Of a stretch of 64,000 nucleotides of DNA, positions 32,687 through 41,642 are shown piece after piece. This stretch comes from Myxococcota bacterium (GTDB lineage Bacteria > Myxococcota > B64-G9), in NCBI GenBank assembly GCA_022710975.1, contig JAKLGA010000021.1:25556-89555 (forward strand). The letters run 5' to 3'. Numbering within the stretch: the stretch's first letter is position 1; every line of letters begins with the position of its first letter. The notes under the pieces were generated by a model that saw only the letters and a program-made list of their open reading frames with translations, made no database searches and was not told the DNA's origin. The position numbers and the translations under genes are program-made.

Positions 32687-34124
32687 CACCCAGATCCTGA
32701 TCGTGGTCTGCGTGTACCTGGCCCTGCTGCTCGGCCTCGGCGCGCTGGCCGGCCGGCGCACCCGCTCGGCCGAGGACTTCTTCCTGGCCAACCGCTCGCT
32801 GGGCGCCTGGGTGACCGCCATCTCCTCCACCGCCTCGTCCGAGAGCGGCTGGGTGGTGCTGGGCGCGGTGGGCATGGCCTACGTCGACGGGGTGGCCGCG
32901 CTGTGGCTCGCGCCGGGCTGCCTCATGGGCTACTGGGTGAACCTGTATGTCCTGGCCCCGCGCCTGCGCAAGGTGGCCGCGGACAAGGGCGCGCTGACCC
33001 TGCCCGACTGCCTGGTCGGCCTGTTCGGCGATCGCGGCCACCTGCTGCGCGGGGCGGCCTGCCTGGTGATGCTGTGCTGCCTGGCCGGCTACCTGGCCGC
33101 GCAGATGACCGCCACGGGCAAGGCGCTCCAGGGGGTGACCGGCCTCGACTACGGCAGCGGCGTGTGGGTGGGGGGCGCCGTCATCGTGGTCTACACCCTG
33201 CTGGGCGGCTTCCGCGCGGTGGCCTGGACCGACTTCGTCCAGGGCCTGATCATGGTCTTCGCCCTGGTGCTCATGCCGATCCTGGCGCTGGCCGCGGCGG
33301 GCGGCTACGGGGCCACGCTGGACGGGCTGGCCAGGCTGGACCCGAACCTGGTCTCCCTCGGGGCGGGCAAGAGCGGCTTCGCCCTGTTCGGCTTCCTGGT
33401 GGGGCTGCTGGGCATCGGGCTCGGCTACCCGGGCCAGCCCCACGTGATCACCCGCTACATGGCCGCGGCCTCCGATCAGAAGATCCGCCAGACCCAGGTC
33501 ATCGGCATGGTCTGGGGGGTGCTCGTGTTCTACGGCGCCGGGCTGCTCGGCCTGGCCGGCCGGCTGGTGATGCCCGAGCTCGGCCAGCCCGGCGGGGACC
33601 CGGAGCAGCTCTTCCCCCTGCTCGCCCGCCAGTCGCTGCCCCCGCTGCTGGCCGGGCTCATGCTGGCCGCGGTGCTGTCCGCCATCATGTCCACGGTCTC
33701 CTCCCAGCTCCTGGTGGCCGCCTCCACCGTGAGCCGGGACATCCTGGAGGGCGTGTTCCGCCTGAACCGCACGGGCAAGGCCTCGGTGCTGGCCGGCCGG
33801 CTGGCGGTGCTGGTCCTGGGGATCCTGGCCATGCTGGTCGCCAGCCAGGACGTGCGCCTGGTGTTCTGGTTCGTGCTGTTCGCCTGGTCCGGGCTGGGCG
33901 CGGCCTTCGGGCCCGTGCTGCTGCTGGGGCTCTTCACCCGGCGGCTCGAGCGCGTGGGCGCCGTGGCCGGGATGCTGACCGGCTTCGGGGTGACCATCGC
34001 CTGGAAGGCCACGGGGCTCTCGGACGCGGTGATCTACGAGCTGGTGCCGGCCTTCTTCCTGGCCGGCCTGGTGGCGCTCGGGGTGAGCGCGGTGCGCCTG
34101 CGGGGGCGGCCGGGGGCCGCCTGA
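32676..34124 (+). CDS. Sodium/solute symporter (SSS family, PutP-like)
   Basis: This is a 482-residue inner-membrane transporter with about 13 helices. Family marks are present: AEDFFLANRSLGAWVTA after helix 1, SSTASSESGW in helix 2, GGFRAVAWTDFVQG between helices 5 and 6, and the sodium-site helix IMSTVSSQLLVAASTVSRD. It would import an organic solute, with proline the best-known substrate of this branch, together with Na+. It is translationally coupled to the preceding 37-residue protein. The gene is convergent with the 34128 gene, only 3 bp away. The family is certain; the substrate is not. Confidence 0.93.
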   Translation: MPADTQILIVVCVYLALLLGLGALAGRRTRSAEDFFLANRSLGAWVTAISSTASSESGWVVLGAVGMAYVDGVAALWLAPGCLMGYWVNLYVLAPRLRKVAADKGALTLPDCLVGLFGDRGHLLRGAACLVMLCCLAGYLAAQMTATGKALQGVTGLDYGSGVWVGGAVIVVYTLLGGFRAVAWTDFVQGLIMVFALVLMPILALAAAGGYGATLDGLARLDPNLVSLGAGKSGFALFGFLVGLLGIGLGYPGQPHVITRYMAAASDQKIRQTQVIGMVWGVLVFYGAGLLGLAGRLVMPELGQPGGDPEQLFPLLARQSLPPLLAGLMLAAVLSAIMSTVSSQLLVAASTVSRDILEGVFRLNRTGKASVLAGRLAVLVLGILAMLVASQDVRLVFWFVLFAWSGLGAAFGPVLLLGLFTRRLERVGAVAGMLTGFGVTIAWKATGLSDAVIYELVPAFFLAGLVALGVSAVRLRGRPGAA

Positions 34125-34127
34125 GGG

Positions 34128-34784
34128 TCACTCGTCCTTCGAGGAGAAGCCGTCCTCCCGGTCGCGGAACAGCGCGTTGAAGGTGGTGAGCGTCCCGTAG
34201 GCCTTGGTGATGTAGCCCTGCAGCTCGACCTTCTCCCCGTCGCTGAGCTTGTCGTGGCCGTTCAGCTTCTGCTCGAGCACCCGCAGCCGGTCGCGGATCA
34301 TGACGATCTTGTGGAAGAAGGTCTCCAGGGGCAGCTCCTTCGCCTGCAGGCCCGGGTCGGCCGGCTTCAGCACCAGGACGCCGCCCTGCCAGCGCTTGCC
34401 GAGCGCCGGGTAGCCGTAGAGCGTCTCCTCCTCCAGGAGCTCCCGCAGCACCGCCTTCAGGCCGTCCCGATCCATGGCGATCTCCCCGCGCGTGTCGCCG
34501 CGCGCCGCGTCCCGGAGGGTGCGCCGGACGGGCGCCTCGACCTCCACGTGGGACCGGGTCCTCGGCGCCGGAGCCTGGGGCGCCTGGTGCGGCGGGCGCA
34601 CCTGGCCCTGGCGGCTCTGGCGAATCTGCAGCATGGGGCAGACAGGGTGGCTGTCGCGGATGACGCCGATCTCCGGGCGCAGCCGGCACTTGCCCTGCGC
34701 GCCGCCCTGCGCGTCGGCGCCCTCGCCGCGGAAGGCGGCGCAGTCGGCGCACACGGCGATCGGCAGCTCGGACGTCTCGGGCAT
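34128..34784 (-). CDS. Hypothetical protein with N-terminal Cys cluster
   Basis: This is a 218-residue cytoplasmic protein. The N-terminus has CADCAAFRG, GKCRLRPEIG and DSHPVCPM, four cysteines plus a His that could bind zinc or an iron-sulfur cluster. After a disordered Pro/Gln/Arg linker (about 65-105) comes a helical domain from MDRDGLKAVLRELLEEE to the end, with charged helices such as FFHKIVMIRDRLRVLEQKL. The two parts might once have been separate genes; the linker has an internal Met. It is the last gene of a minus-strand trio with FmdB and the Mx-type peptidase. I do not recognise the family. Confidence 0.78.
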   Translation of the reverse strand: MPETSELPIAVCADCAAFRGEGADAQGGAQGKCRLRPEIGVIRDSHPVCPMLQIRQSRQGQVRPPHQAPQAPAPRTRSHVEVEAPVRRTLRDAARGDTRGEIAMDRDGLKAVLRELLEEETLYGYPALGKRWQGGVLVLKPADPGLQAKELPLETFFHKIVMIRDRLRVLEQKLNGHDKLSDGEKVELQGYITKAYGTLTTFNALFRDREDGFSSKDE

Positions 34785-34791
34785 GCGCGCC

Positions 34792-35097
34792 TCAGCGCTT
34801 CGGGGCCACGAGCTCGCCTGGGCCGGCCGCGCCGGCCACCCGCTCGTAGCGCCCCTTCTTCTTGCGCTTGTAGGTGGTGAAGCCCTTGGCCGCGGCCTTC
34901 TGGTAGTCGATCTTGCCGCTGGCGGTCCCGCCCCGGGCGGGCGGGGCCGGGAGCGAGATCTGCCGCGTGAGCGCGCCGTCGCCCGGGCAGCCCTCGGCCC
35001 GGCAGTGCTCGCCGCAGACCGCCAGCGGCTCGAAGCCGGCCTGCACCAGCTCGAAGGTCTGCTCGCACTTGGCGCAGCGGTACTCGTAGATCGGCAC
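34792..35097 (-). CDS. FmdB-type zinc-ribbon protein
   Basis: This is a protein of about 101 residues starting with the family hallmark PIYEYRCAKCEQTFEL. A second Cys group, CGEHCRAEGCPGDG, completes a zinc ribbon as in FmdB/RHH-type regulators of formamidase and methylamine genes. The C-terminal half is basic (YQKAAAKGFTTYKRKKKGRY). I chose GTG 35097 because family members begin with M-P-I-Y-E-Y; a GTG 12 bases upstream is in frame. Neither has a strong ribosome site. It lies between the Cys-cluster gene and the metallopeptidase gene on the same strand. It is longer than the usual 70-110-residue range only by its tail. Confidence 0.85.
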   Translation of the reverse strand: MPIYEYRCAKCEQTFELVQAGFEPLAVCGEHCRAEGCPGDGALTRQISLPAPPARGGTASGKIDYQKAAAKGFTTYKRKKKGRYERVAGAAGPGELVAPKR

Positions 35098-35122
35098 GGC
35101 GCGCGGCACCTTGCTGCGGGGG

Positions 35123-36271
35123 CTAGCGGGCGAAGAACGTCCCCCGGTAGACGTGGTTCATGGCGAGGGTGGTCAGGAACCCGGCCAGCTCGCGCAGCAC
35201 GTCCTCGCGGGCGGTGAGCGGGTAGCTCAGGCCGAGCTCCTGGGCCACGCGGATGAGGTGCTCGAGCAGCGGCTCGAACTGGCCCGGATCCGCGCTGGTC
35301 CAGCGGTAGACCGTGTTGAACAGCGCGTCCTTCTGGCGCCGGAGCAGCACGGCCGCCGAGCCCAGGCGGGCCCCCTCGGCCGCGGGCGCCACCCCGGCGA
35401 AGATGGCCTTGAGATCGCCCACCAGGCTGCGCGGCACCGGCACGCCTCCGGCGGTCACCTCGGCCGCGTAGAACTCCTGGATGGTCAGCTTGAGGTCGTG
35501 CACCTCGGCCATCAGCTCGACGGTGTGGACCTGCGGGTCGCGCCCGCGCAGCTCCGCCAGGGTGCGCTCGCAGTACTCGAGCTTCTGCAGCGCGCCGGGC
35601 GAGTCGCCGTAGAGCTGGCGCCAGTCGAGCCCCGGGGTCAGCCACAGGGCGAAGGTCTCGGCCCAGTCGTCGTCCGGGTGCTTCTGCGCGTAGTTGCCGG
35701 GCAGGTGCCGCACGTAGTCCGGGCTGAAGGGGATGGCGTGGAACACGTCGGTGTAGGGCCGGGCCATGGGGCCGAACAGCAGCGTCCACTCCTGGCTCTC
35801 GTGCAGCCGGTAGGCGTAGTTCAGCACGTGGCCCAGCTCGTGCCGCAGGTAGCGCAGGATGTCCTCGGCGTCGGCCCCGGGCAGCCAGCCGCCCTTGAGG
35901 TACTGCACCTTGCGCAGGCGCTCGTCGGCCAGGTAGAACGGCACCCCGATGGCCACGGTGCCCTCGGGCACGCCCCACTCGTCGGACAGGTAGAAGACCG
36001 GACGCACGCGGTCGAGCCCGCGCCCCTCGAGCTCGCGGCGGAAGCGCTCGATCACCCCCTCGAGCGGCGAGCCCTCGATGTGCAGGTCGAAGTCGCAGAT
36101 GCGCTGGGACAGCACCTCGGCCGGGATCTCGTCGGAGAGGGTGGACTCCTGGAAACGATCTTCAGGGCCCGCGGCGGCAGGACCCGCGAGGGCCGGCGCG
36201 CCCGCGGCGGCCGGCGCAGGTGCGCGCGGCTCGAGGTTCTCGGCTGCGGCGGTGGAGGCGGGTGCGGTCAT
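35123..36271 (-). CDS. Putative zinc metallopeptidase (Mx family)
   Basis: This is a 382-residue protein with a disordered Ala/Pro N-terminus and then a zincin domain. HELGHVLNYAYRL is the zinc site (HExxH), and DDDWAETFALWLTPGLDWR supplies a likely third ligand. The surroundings (PYTDVFHAIPFSPDYVRHL, GNYAQKHPDDD) match the uncharacterised peptidase Mx family closely. It has no signal peptide, so it should be cytoplasmic. GAGG precedes ATG 36271. It is first in a trio with FmdB and a Cys-cluster protein; all three could share zinc-related roles. The substrate is unknown. Confidence 0.88.
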   Translation of the reverse strand: MTAPASTAAAENLEPRAPAPAAAGAPALAGPAAAGPEDRFQESTLSDEIPAEVLSQRICDFDLHIEGSPLEGVIERFRRELEGRGLDRVRPVFYLSDEWGVPEGTVAIGVPFYLADERLRKVQYLKGGWLPGADAEDILRYLRHELGHVLNYAYRLHESQEWTLLFGPMARPYTDVFHAIPFSPDYVRHLPGNYAQKHPDDDWAETFALWLTPGLDWRQLYGDSPGALQKLEYCERTLAELRGRDPQVHTVELMAEVHDLKLTIQEFYAAEVTAGGVPVPRSLVGDLKAIFAGVAPAAEGARLGSAAVLLRRQKDALFNTVYRWTSADPGQFEPLLEHLIRVAQELGLSYPLTAREDVLRELAGFLTTLAMNHVYRGTFFAR

Positions 36272-36425
36272 GCTCACCTCGCGCGGGGCACCTGCCCCGG
36301 GCCGGCGGCAAGACTAGGGCCTCCGTTGGACGGTTTCAAGATCCATCCGATCTGTTTCTTCAATGGGCTGATAAATATGGTGAAATTATCCAGCCCGGAC
36401 GGTCCGGGGCGCCCTGGCCATTCTG

Positions 36426-36455
36426 TTGACAGCCTCGGAAGGGTCATGCTAGACC
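36426..36455 (+). promoter_or_regulatory. Promoter of the PEGA-protein gene
   Basis: A perfect TTGACA is followed, 17-18 bases later, by CTAGAC/TAGACC, a partial -10 element preceded by TGC. It lies 100 bases upstream of ATG 36558 in a locally AT-rich stretch (36330-36480) that stands out from the GC-rich surroundings. Confidence 0.5.
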
Positions 36456-36557
36456 AAGTTCGCTGCCGGAACGCGTAGATCGCGTGCGCGGAGCAGGGCG
36501 TCTCAGCATGGCCAGGCCCCCTGTGGGCCTCCGGCAACTGCGCAGGAGGAGTGGACG

Positions 36558-38255
36558 ATGAAGCGACCGAGCTGGCTGCGTGCACTGCCCGCTTCCGTGC
36601 CCCTGCTGGCCCTCGTCCTGGCCGCCCCCGCGGCCCGGGCCGGGGTGGCCAACGCGCCAAAAGTCTATGTTTTTCCGTACCAGGGCGTGTTCAAGGGCGT
36701 GCCCAAGGAAGTGATCACCCAGGTGACGGACCTCGTGCGCAACGAGGTCAAGAACAACGACGAGGTCCAGCTCCAGAAGGGGCCGGTCTTCATCCCGGAG
36801 GCGGTGGCCACCGAGGTGAAGCCCATGAGCGACAAGGACCTCAAGGACGCCGAGAAGCTGTACGCGGCCGGCGAGGCGGCCTACCAGGAGCTCGAGCTCG
36901 ACAAGGCCATCGCCGCCTTCAAGGGCGCCGTGGACAAGTACGAGAGCTCGCTGGCCATGATCCAGAACTTCGATCCGGTGGTGGACACGCTGCTGATGCT
37001 GGCGGTGTGCTACTACCGCCGGGACAAGGAGGACGACGGGGCCAAGATGCTGGTCAAGGTGATCCGGCTCCGCCCCGAGCTGGTCCTCGATCCCGAGAAG
37101 TACCCGCCCATGTTCCGCAACACCGTGGAGACCATCCGCACCCAGCTGCTGCGCCGCACGCGCGGCGAGGCCGAGGTGATCGCCAACGCCGAGGGCGCCA
37201 CCGTGTTCCTGGACGGGCGCAAGGTGGGCACGGCCCCGCTGCTGCTGAAGGACCTCGTGCCCGGCGAGCACTACGTCCGGGTGGAGAAGGAAGGGCTGCA
37301 GACCTGGGCCGACAAGGTGGTGGTCGAGGCCACCAAGAAGCGCGCCGTGCTGGCCTCGCTGGGCGGGGTGATGAAGGCCTCCGGGCCGCTGGGCGAGATC
37401 GCCGAGGCCCTGCGGGCCAACCGCATCGACGCCGCCGCGGCCGCGGCCATCGCCAGCCAGGGCAAGGAGATCAGCGCGGACCTGGTGCTGCTCGGCGGCG
37501 TGGCCAAGGTGGGCGACAACTACCGCGTGGGCTCGTTCCTGCTGCGGGTGGACAACCACCAGGTCTGCCAGCTGGCCGAGATCCAGCTCGATCCCGACCT
37601 GCTGGGCGCGAGCGTCGAGGTCTACAACCTGGTGTCCGCGGCCATCAAGACCGTGGACGGCTGCCCGAGCCCGGCCAAGCTGCCCATCCCGGTGGTGACC
37701 ACGGCCGCGGAGAAGAAGGTGGAGATCAAGGCCGTGGCCGTGGGTCCGGCCGTGCCTCCGCCCGAGGCGGCCAAGCCGAAGGCCGCCCTGCCGCCGCCCG
37801 AGCCGGAGCCCGGCCCGGCCGTGGCCCAGCCCGAGCCCGTGGCGCCCGTGCCCGGGCCGGCCGTGCCCGGCCGGGGACCCGCGGTGCCCGGTCCGGCCGT
37901 GCCCGGCCGGGGACCCGCGGTGCCCGGTCCGGCCGTGCCCGGCCCGGCGGTCGCCCAGCCCGTGGAGCCCGCGCCCGGCCCGGACAAGCCGGCGGTGACC
38001 GACGAGGGCCTGGCGGTCGGCGGTGGCAGCGCCATCGTCGAGCCCACCGGCCCGGTGGTGCCCATGGTGCCCGTGGCCGGCACGGCCAAGCCCCTGGACG
38101 AGGAGCCGGACGAGGGCCCGCGCTGGTACGCCTCCTGGTGGTTCTGGACCCTCGTGGGCGCGGTGGTGGTGGGCGGGGCGGTGGTCGGCGCCGGCGCCGG
38201 CACGAACTGGTTCGAGGGCAGCACGAACGGCGGCACGGTGACGGTCGGCTGGTGA
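36558..38255 (+). CDS. Exported TPR/PEGA protein with Trp-rich C-terminal anchor
   Basis: This is a 565-residue protein: a signal peptide (APAARAG); a TolB-like beginning (KVYVFPYQGVFKGVPKEVI); a TPR-like helical region (about 85-190, AGEAAYQELELDKAIAAFKG); a PEGA domain (about 205-250, ATVFLDGRKVGTAPLLL); a further alpha/beta domain; a long Pro/Ala/Val linker built on repeated PGPAVPGR units; and the end segment RWYASWWFWTLVG with a Val/Gly-rich helix. PEGA domains are usual in surface or periplasmic proteins with structural roles. It is followed 57 bp later by a Kelch lipoprotein, the same gene order as at 5228 and 51406. A TTGACA promoter lies upstream. Confidence 0.9.
   Translation: MKRPSWLRALPASVPLLALVLAAPAARAGVANAPKVYVFPYQGVFKGVPKEVITQVTDLVRNEVKNNDEVQLQKGPVFIPEAVATEVKPMSDKDLKDAEKLYAAGEAAYQELELDKAIAAFKGAVDKYESSLAMIQNFDPVVDTLLMLAVCYYRRDKEDDGAKMLVKVIRLRPELVLDPEKYPPMFRNTVETIRTQLLRRTRGEAEVIANAEGATVFLDGRKVGTAPLLLKDLVPGEHYVRVEKEGLQTWADKVVVEATKKRAVLASLGGVMKASGPLGEIAEALRANRIDAAAAAAIASQGKEISADLVLLGGVAKVGDNYRVGSFLLRVDNHQVCQLAEIQLDPDLLGASVEVYNLVSAAIKTVDGCPSPAKLPIPVVTTAAEKKVEIKAVAVGPAVPPPEAAKPKAALPPPEPEPGPAVAQPEPVAPVPGPAVPGRGPAVPGPAVPGRGPAVPGPAVPGPAVAQPVEPAPGPDKPAVTDEGLAVGGGSAIVEPTGPVVPMVPVAGTAKPLDEEPDEGPRWYASWWFWTLVGAVVVGGAVVGAGAGTNWFEGSTNGGTVTVGW
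37845..37950 (+). repeat. Short tandem repeats coding a Pro/Ala/Val linker
   Basis: Units of the type CCCGGTCCGGCCGTGCCCGG and CGGGGACCCGCGGTG alternate two to three times with almost no change, encoding PGPAVPGRGPAVPGPAV. Such near-perfect DNA repeats can change length by slippage, varying the distance between the body and the membrane anchor. Confidence 0.7.
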
Positions 38256-38312
38256 CGGGCGGCCCGCGCCCGCGCGGCGCGGGGCGCTGCCATCCAACTG
38301 CGAGGTAGGCGC

Positions 38313-40004
38313 ATGAGGAACTCCTGGACGATGGGACGCGTTGCGAGACGGGGCGGATCCGCGCTGGCCGCGGCGCTGGCGCTGTGCGCGCTGGCCGGCT
38401 GCGCCTCCGAGGTGGACGTGTCCTTCAAGCTGACCGACCCGTGCGGCGAGAGCGTGCTGGGCGGGCTGGGCTGCATGTACCTGCGGGTGGTGGTGTCCTC
38501 CCAGGACCCGGGCGATGACCTCTACCCGGGAAAACCGGGCGCCGGTCCGCTGGCCAAGACCTGCGACATGCTGCAGGGCTCGTGCAGCCTGAGCGGGGAC
38601 GAGCTGCTCGGGCTCAACCGGGTGGTGGACGTGCTGTGCATGGACTCGGCCATCGGCCAGCCGCTGGGCCGGGCCACCTCGAACCCGTTCCTGTTCGAGG
38701 CGGGCGACGGCGGCGCGGACGGCATGAAGGTCAACCTGCTCATCGGCCCGATCAACACCTTCATCAAGACCACGGTGCTGCAGGCCTCCGGGGCCCTGGT
38801 GGCCGGCCAGTGCTCGCAGCTCGCGCAGAGCTCAGGCCGCTTCGGGCACACCGCCACCCTGCTCGAGGACGGCCGGGTGTTGATCGTCGGAGGCATCTAC
38901 CACTTCGGCATGGCTGACGAGGTCCTCACCTCGGCCGAGATCTTCGACCCGCGCACCGGCATCCACTCCCTGGTGCTCGGCCCGAGCGGCCTGCCGGCCA
39001 AGATGACCGCCCCCTCGGGCCGCGCCTACCACACCGCCACCCGGCTGCGGGACGGCCGGGTCCTGCTGGCGGGAGGTGTGGCCTTCCTGGGAAGCCCACC
39101 CAAGTGGAACTCGCTGCGCTCGGCGGAGATCTTCGATCCGGTGACCAACACGTTCGGTTCGTCGATGGACATGCTGTCCAGCCGGGCGCACCACACCGCC
39201 ACCATGCTGGCCACCGGCAAGGTGCTGCTGACGGGCGGGGCCATCTACGACGGCAGGGACAACATCACGTCCTACGTGGAATCGGCCGTGCTCTTCGACC
39301 CCAGTGCGCCGATCATGAATGCCTGGACGTTCACAGGTACCGCCATGAATGTTGCGCGCGCCTTCCACCAGGCCGTGCTGCTCGACCCGCAGACCCTCGG
39401 CGGCAAGGTGCTGATCCTGGGCGGGGAGAACAGCACGGGCGCGCTCAGCAGCACGGAGATCTACAAGCCCGACGAGAACAACTTCTATGTGAACGATCCG
39501 CCCACGATCACGCTGCCCACCATGAGCAAGAACCGCTCGCGCCTGTGCGCGGTGCGGCTGCTCGAGGGGACCTCGGCCGGCAAGGTGCTGGTGATCGGCG
39601 GCACCACCACCACCACGGGCGAATGGATCGTGGATCGCACCGCGGAGCTGTTTGATCCGGTGGCAGAGCATACCCAGCTCGGCGGATTCACCCCTAACGT
39701 GGCCACGCTGAGCGCGGCCCGCATGGAGCAGAGCTGCGTGCTGCTCGACACCGGCGGGGTGCTGGTGGTGGGCGGGCTGTCGGCCGGCAACAGCCCGACC
39801 GGCCTGGCCGAGCTGGTCACCGAGTCGAGCGGGGCCTTCACCGTGACCGCGCTGCCCGAGCAGCTCAACCCGCCCCGCTTCCGGCACGCGGCCACCACGC
39901 TGGCCAACGGCTGGGTGCTGCTGACCGGCGGGCTGCCCAGCGCCGACCAGACTGCCGCCACGGTGATGGAGAGCGTGCTGTTCGTCCCGCCCCCCCTCTT
40001 CTGA
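38313..40004 (+). CDS. Kelch-repeat lipoprotein
   Basis: This is a 563-residue lipoprotein (lipobox ALAGC). Residues about 32-165 form an N-terminal domain with several Cys (DPCGESVLGGLGCMYLRVVV). From about 170 there are at least five Kelch blades: RFGHTATLLEDGRVLIVGG, RAYHTATRLRDGRVLLAGG, RAHHTATMLATGKVLLTGG, a LDPQTLGGKVLILGGEN blade, and RFRHAATTLANGWVLLTGG, giving a closed propeller for binding. GAGG precedes ATG 38313. It is the second gene of a WWFWT-anchor/lipoprotein pair. Convergent to it is the foreign low-GC gene at 40053. The ligand is unknown. Confidence 0.9.
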   Translation: MRNSWTMGRVARRGGSALAAALALCALAGCASEVDVSFKLTDPCGESVLGGLGCMYLRVVVSSQDPGDDLYPGKPGAGPLAKTCDMLQGSCSLSGDELLGLNRVVDVLCMDSAIGQPLGRATSNPFLFEAGDGGADGMKVNLLIGPINTFIKTTVLQASGALVAGQCSQLAQSSGRFGHTATLLEDGRVLIVGGIYHFGMADEVLTSAEIFDPRTGIHSLVLGPSGLPAKMTAPSGRAYHTATRLRDGRVLLAGGVAFLGSPPKWNSLRSAEIFDPVTNTFGSSMDMLSSRAHHTATMLATGKVLLTGGAIYDGRDNITSYVESAVLFDPSAPIMNAWTFTGTAMNVARAFHQAVLLDPQTLGGKVLILGGENSTGALSSTEIYKPDENNFYVNDPPTITLPTMSKNRSRLCAVRLLEGTSAGKVLVIGGTTTTTGEWIVDRTAELFDPVAEHTQLGGFTPNVATLSAARMEQSCVLLDTGGVLVVGGLSAGNSPTGLAELVTESSGAFTVTALPEQLNPPRFRHAATTLANGWVLLTGGLPSADQTAATVMESVLFVPPPLF

Positions 40005-40052
40005 TGTTCTCCATAGAAGAGTACCGTCTGCGGGGTGGTTTCTGCTGGTCTG

Positions 40053-41642
40053 TTATTCATCTGGCATCTGTCGCTTTTCCATCTCTCTTATTCTGTTCTC
40101 AAGCTCAGCAATAACCTTCTTTTGCTCTTCTGCATCCTTAAGCTGTTGCTGAACAACCTTCGTAAGAACAGCGACAATGTCCATTGAATTAAGTCCTTTC
40201 CGATCTGTTGAAGATATAATCTCTGGAACATCTTCGCTTATGAAGCCAAGTCTTTCCTCATTTGGGATTCTCTTGTAGTTGTATACCACCGGCTCAAGCA
40301 TCATCAGTAGTTCACCGGCATCTTTGTAGTCCAACATTCGAATATTATCTTTGAGTTCTCTGCTTGATGCGTTATACCAGGCCGAACCATCAGTGTACGC
40401 TCCACCTGCCAATTTCAGGGGATGAGATGAATCTTGAGTAGTTGTGCCGATGCCGACATTGCCATTCACTGTAAGCTTGTCATTGTTGAATTCGCCATAC
40501 ACCAATGGCGTATCAGTCGTATCATTCGCAATATAAAGCATATTTGATCCATCTTCATAATATCCAGCATAGTTTCCAAGAAATACGTTACCACTTCCGT
40601 TATTGGCGTAACCAGCAAGCATCCCGAGAATTGTATTATTGCTTCCGCTCGACAAAGAGAATCCGGCGTCTGCACCAACCAGTGTGTTTTCTTCGCCTGT
40701 TGTGTTTGATTTGCCAGCTTGGTAGCCCAGGAATGTGTTGAAACCTCCAGTGGTGTTGACTCTTCCAGTATAGTACCCTACAAACGTGTTCTCACCGCTG
40801 GTGGTTGAGTATCCAGCACCTGATCCAATAATTACGCTGTTGGAACCTGATACGTTAGACATCCCTGTATTTCGTCCTATGAAAACGTTGTCGTTTCCTG
40901 ATTGGTTTGAATAGCCCGAATTTCTTCCGAGAAAAATGTTGTAGTTTCCATTCACATTGTTGTAGCCAGCGAGGTAGCCGGCAAACAAACCGCCGACTCC
41001 AGTTGTGTTAAGAAGTCCTGACTCATATCCGATGAATACATTATAGCTCGCTGTTGTATTGGAGTTCCCTGCTTCTCCGCCGATGAATACATTGTATTGT
41101 CCGGTGGTATTGTAAGCTCCCGCGGCAGATCCCAGGAACGTGTTATACCATCCAGTTGTAGTTTGATAGCCCGCAGCTTCGCCAAGGAAGAGATTATAGT
41201 TTCCTGTTGTATTGGAATATCCGGAGTGATAGCCAATAAATGTGTTATATTGCCCAGTGGTATTTAGATAGCCAGATTTCATTCCTGCAAATAGATTAAA
41301 TGAGCCGTCCGTGTTCGACGCGCCGGCATAGTTCCCGAGAAATACGTTCTCCCCGCCTTCCGTGTTTGCATATCCTGAGTAGAATCCCGCGAACAGGTTC
41401 GAACTCCCCTCGGTATTTGAGTATCCAGCACTATATCCAATAAATGTATCGAACTGTCCTATTGTGGTCGAATGGCCTGCGTTTGCGCCGAAAAATGAAT
41501 CCCTCAGGGAGCTGTAGTCGAGTTCTCCACCTGCATTCTGCCCGAATAGAGTATTATAAACTCCCTCGGAGCCTGCAAGGGCAATTGTGGCAAACTGCAT
41601 GACGGAAATGATTGCTAATGGAAACATGAGTTTCCTAGTCAT
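40053..41642 (-). CDS. Low-GC fibre-like protein with beta-roll repeats and S74 chaperone domain
   Basis: This is a 529-residue exported protein (signal peptide MTRKLMFPLAIISVMQFATI...ALAG). Residues about 30-390 consist of some 16 repeats of about 22 residues, such as NTFIGYHSGYSNTTGNYN and NVFIGGEAGNSNTTASYN: the YadA-head-like left-handed beta-roll pattern with a conserved NTTG turn. Residues about 430-500 are a peptidase S74 intramolecular chaperone domain (SSRELKDNIRMLD, RLGFISEDVPEII), ending in a coiled coil. Proteins of this sort trimerise as fibres. Base composition is far poorer in GC, with codons (AAT, ATT, TAT) unlike every neighbour, so it is probably acquired. AGGAGG precedes ATG 41642. 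It is not part of a prophage as far as visible. Confidence 0.9.
   Translation of the reverse strand: MTRKLMFPLAIISVMQFATIALAGSEGVYNTLFGQNAGGELDYSSLRDSFFGANAGHSTTIGQFDTFIGYSAGYSNTEGSSNLFAGFYSGYANTEGGENVFLGNYAGASNTDGSFNLFAGMKSGYLNTTGQYNTFIGYHSGYSNTTGNYNLFLGEAAGYQTTTGWYNTFLGSAAGAYNTTGQYNVFIGGEAGNSNTTASYNVFIGYESGLLNTTGVGGLFAGYLAGYNNVNGNYNIFLGRNSGYSNQSGNDNVFIGRNTGMSNVSGSNSVIIGSGAGYSTTSGENTFVGYYTGRVNTTGGFNTFLGYQAGKSNTTGEENTLVGADAGFSLSSGSNNTILGMLAGYANNGSGNVFLGNYAGYYEDGSNMLYIANDTTDTPLVYGEFNNDKLTVNGNVGIGTTTQDSSHPLKLAGGAYTDGSAWYNASSRELKDNIRMLDYKDAGELLMMLEPVVYNYKRIPNEERLGFISEDVPEIISSTDRKGLNSMDIVAVLTKVVQQQLKDAEEQKKVIAELENRIREMEKRQMPDE

Noticed and set aside
40053..41642. Prophage tail-fibre locus
   Set aside because: The S74 domain is common in phage fibres, but no portal, terminase, capsid, lysis or integrase gene lies near, and the gene has its own signal peptide.
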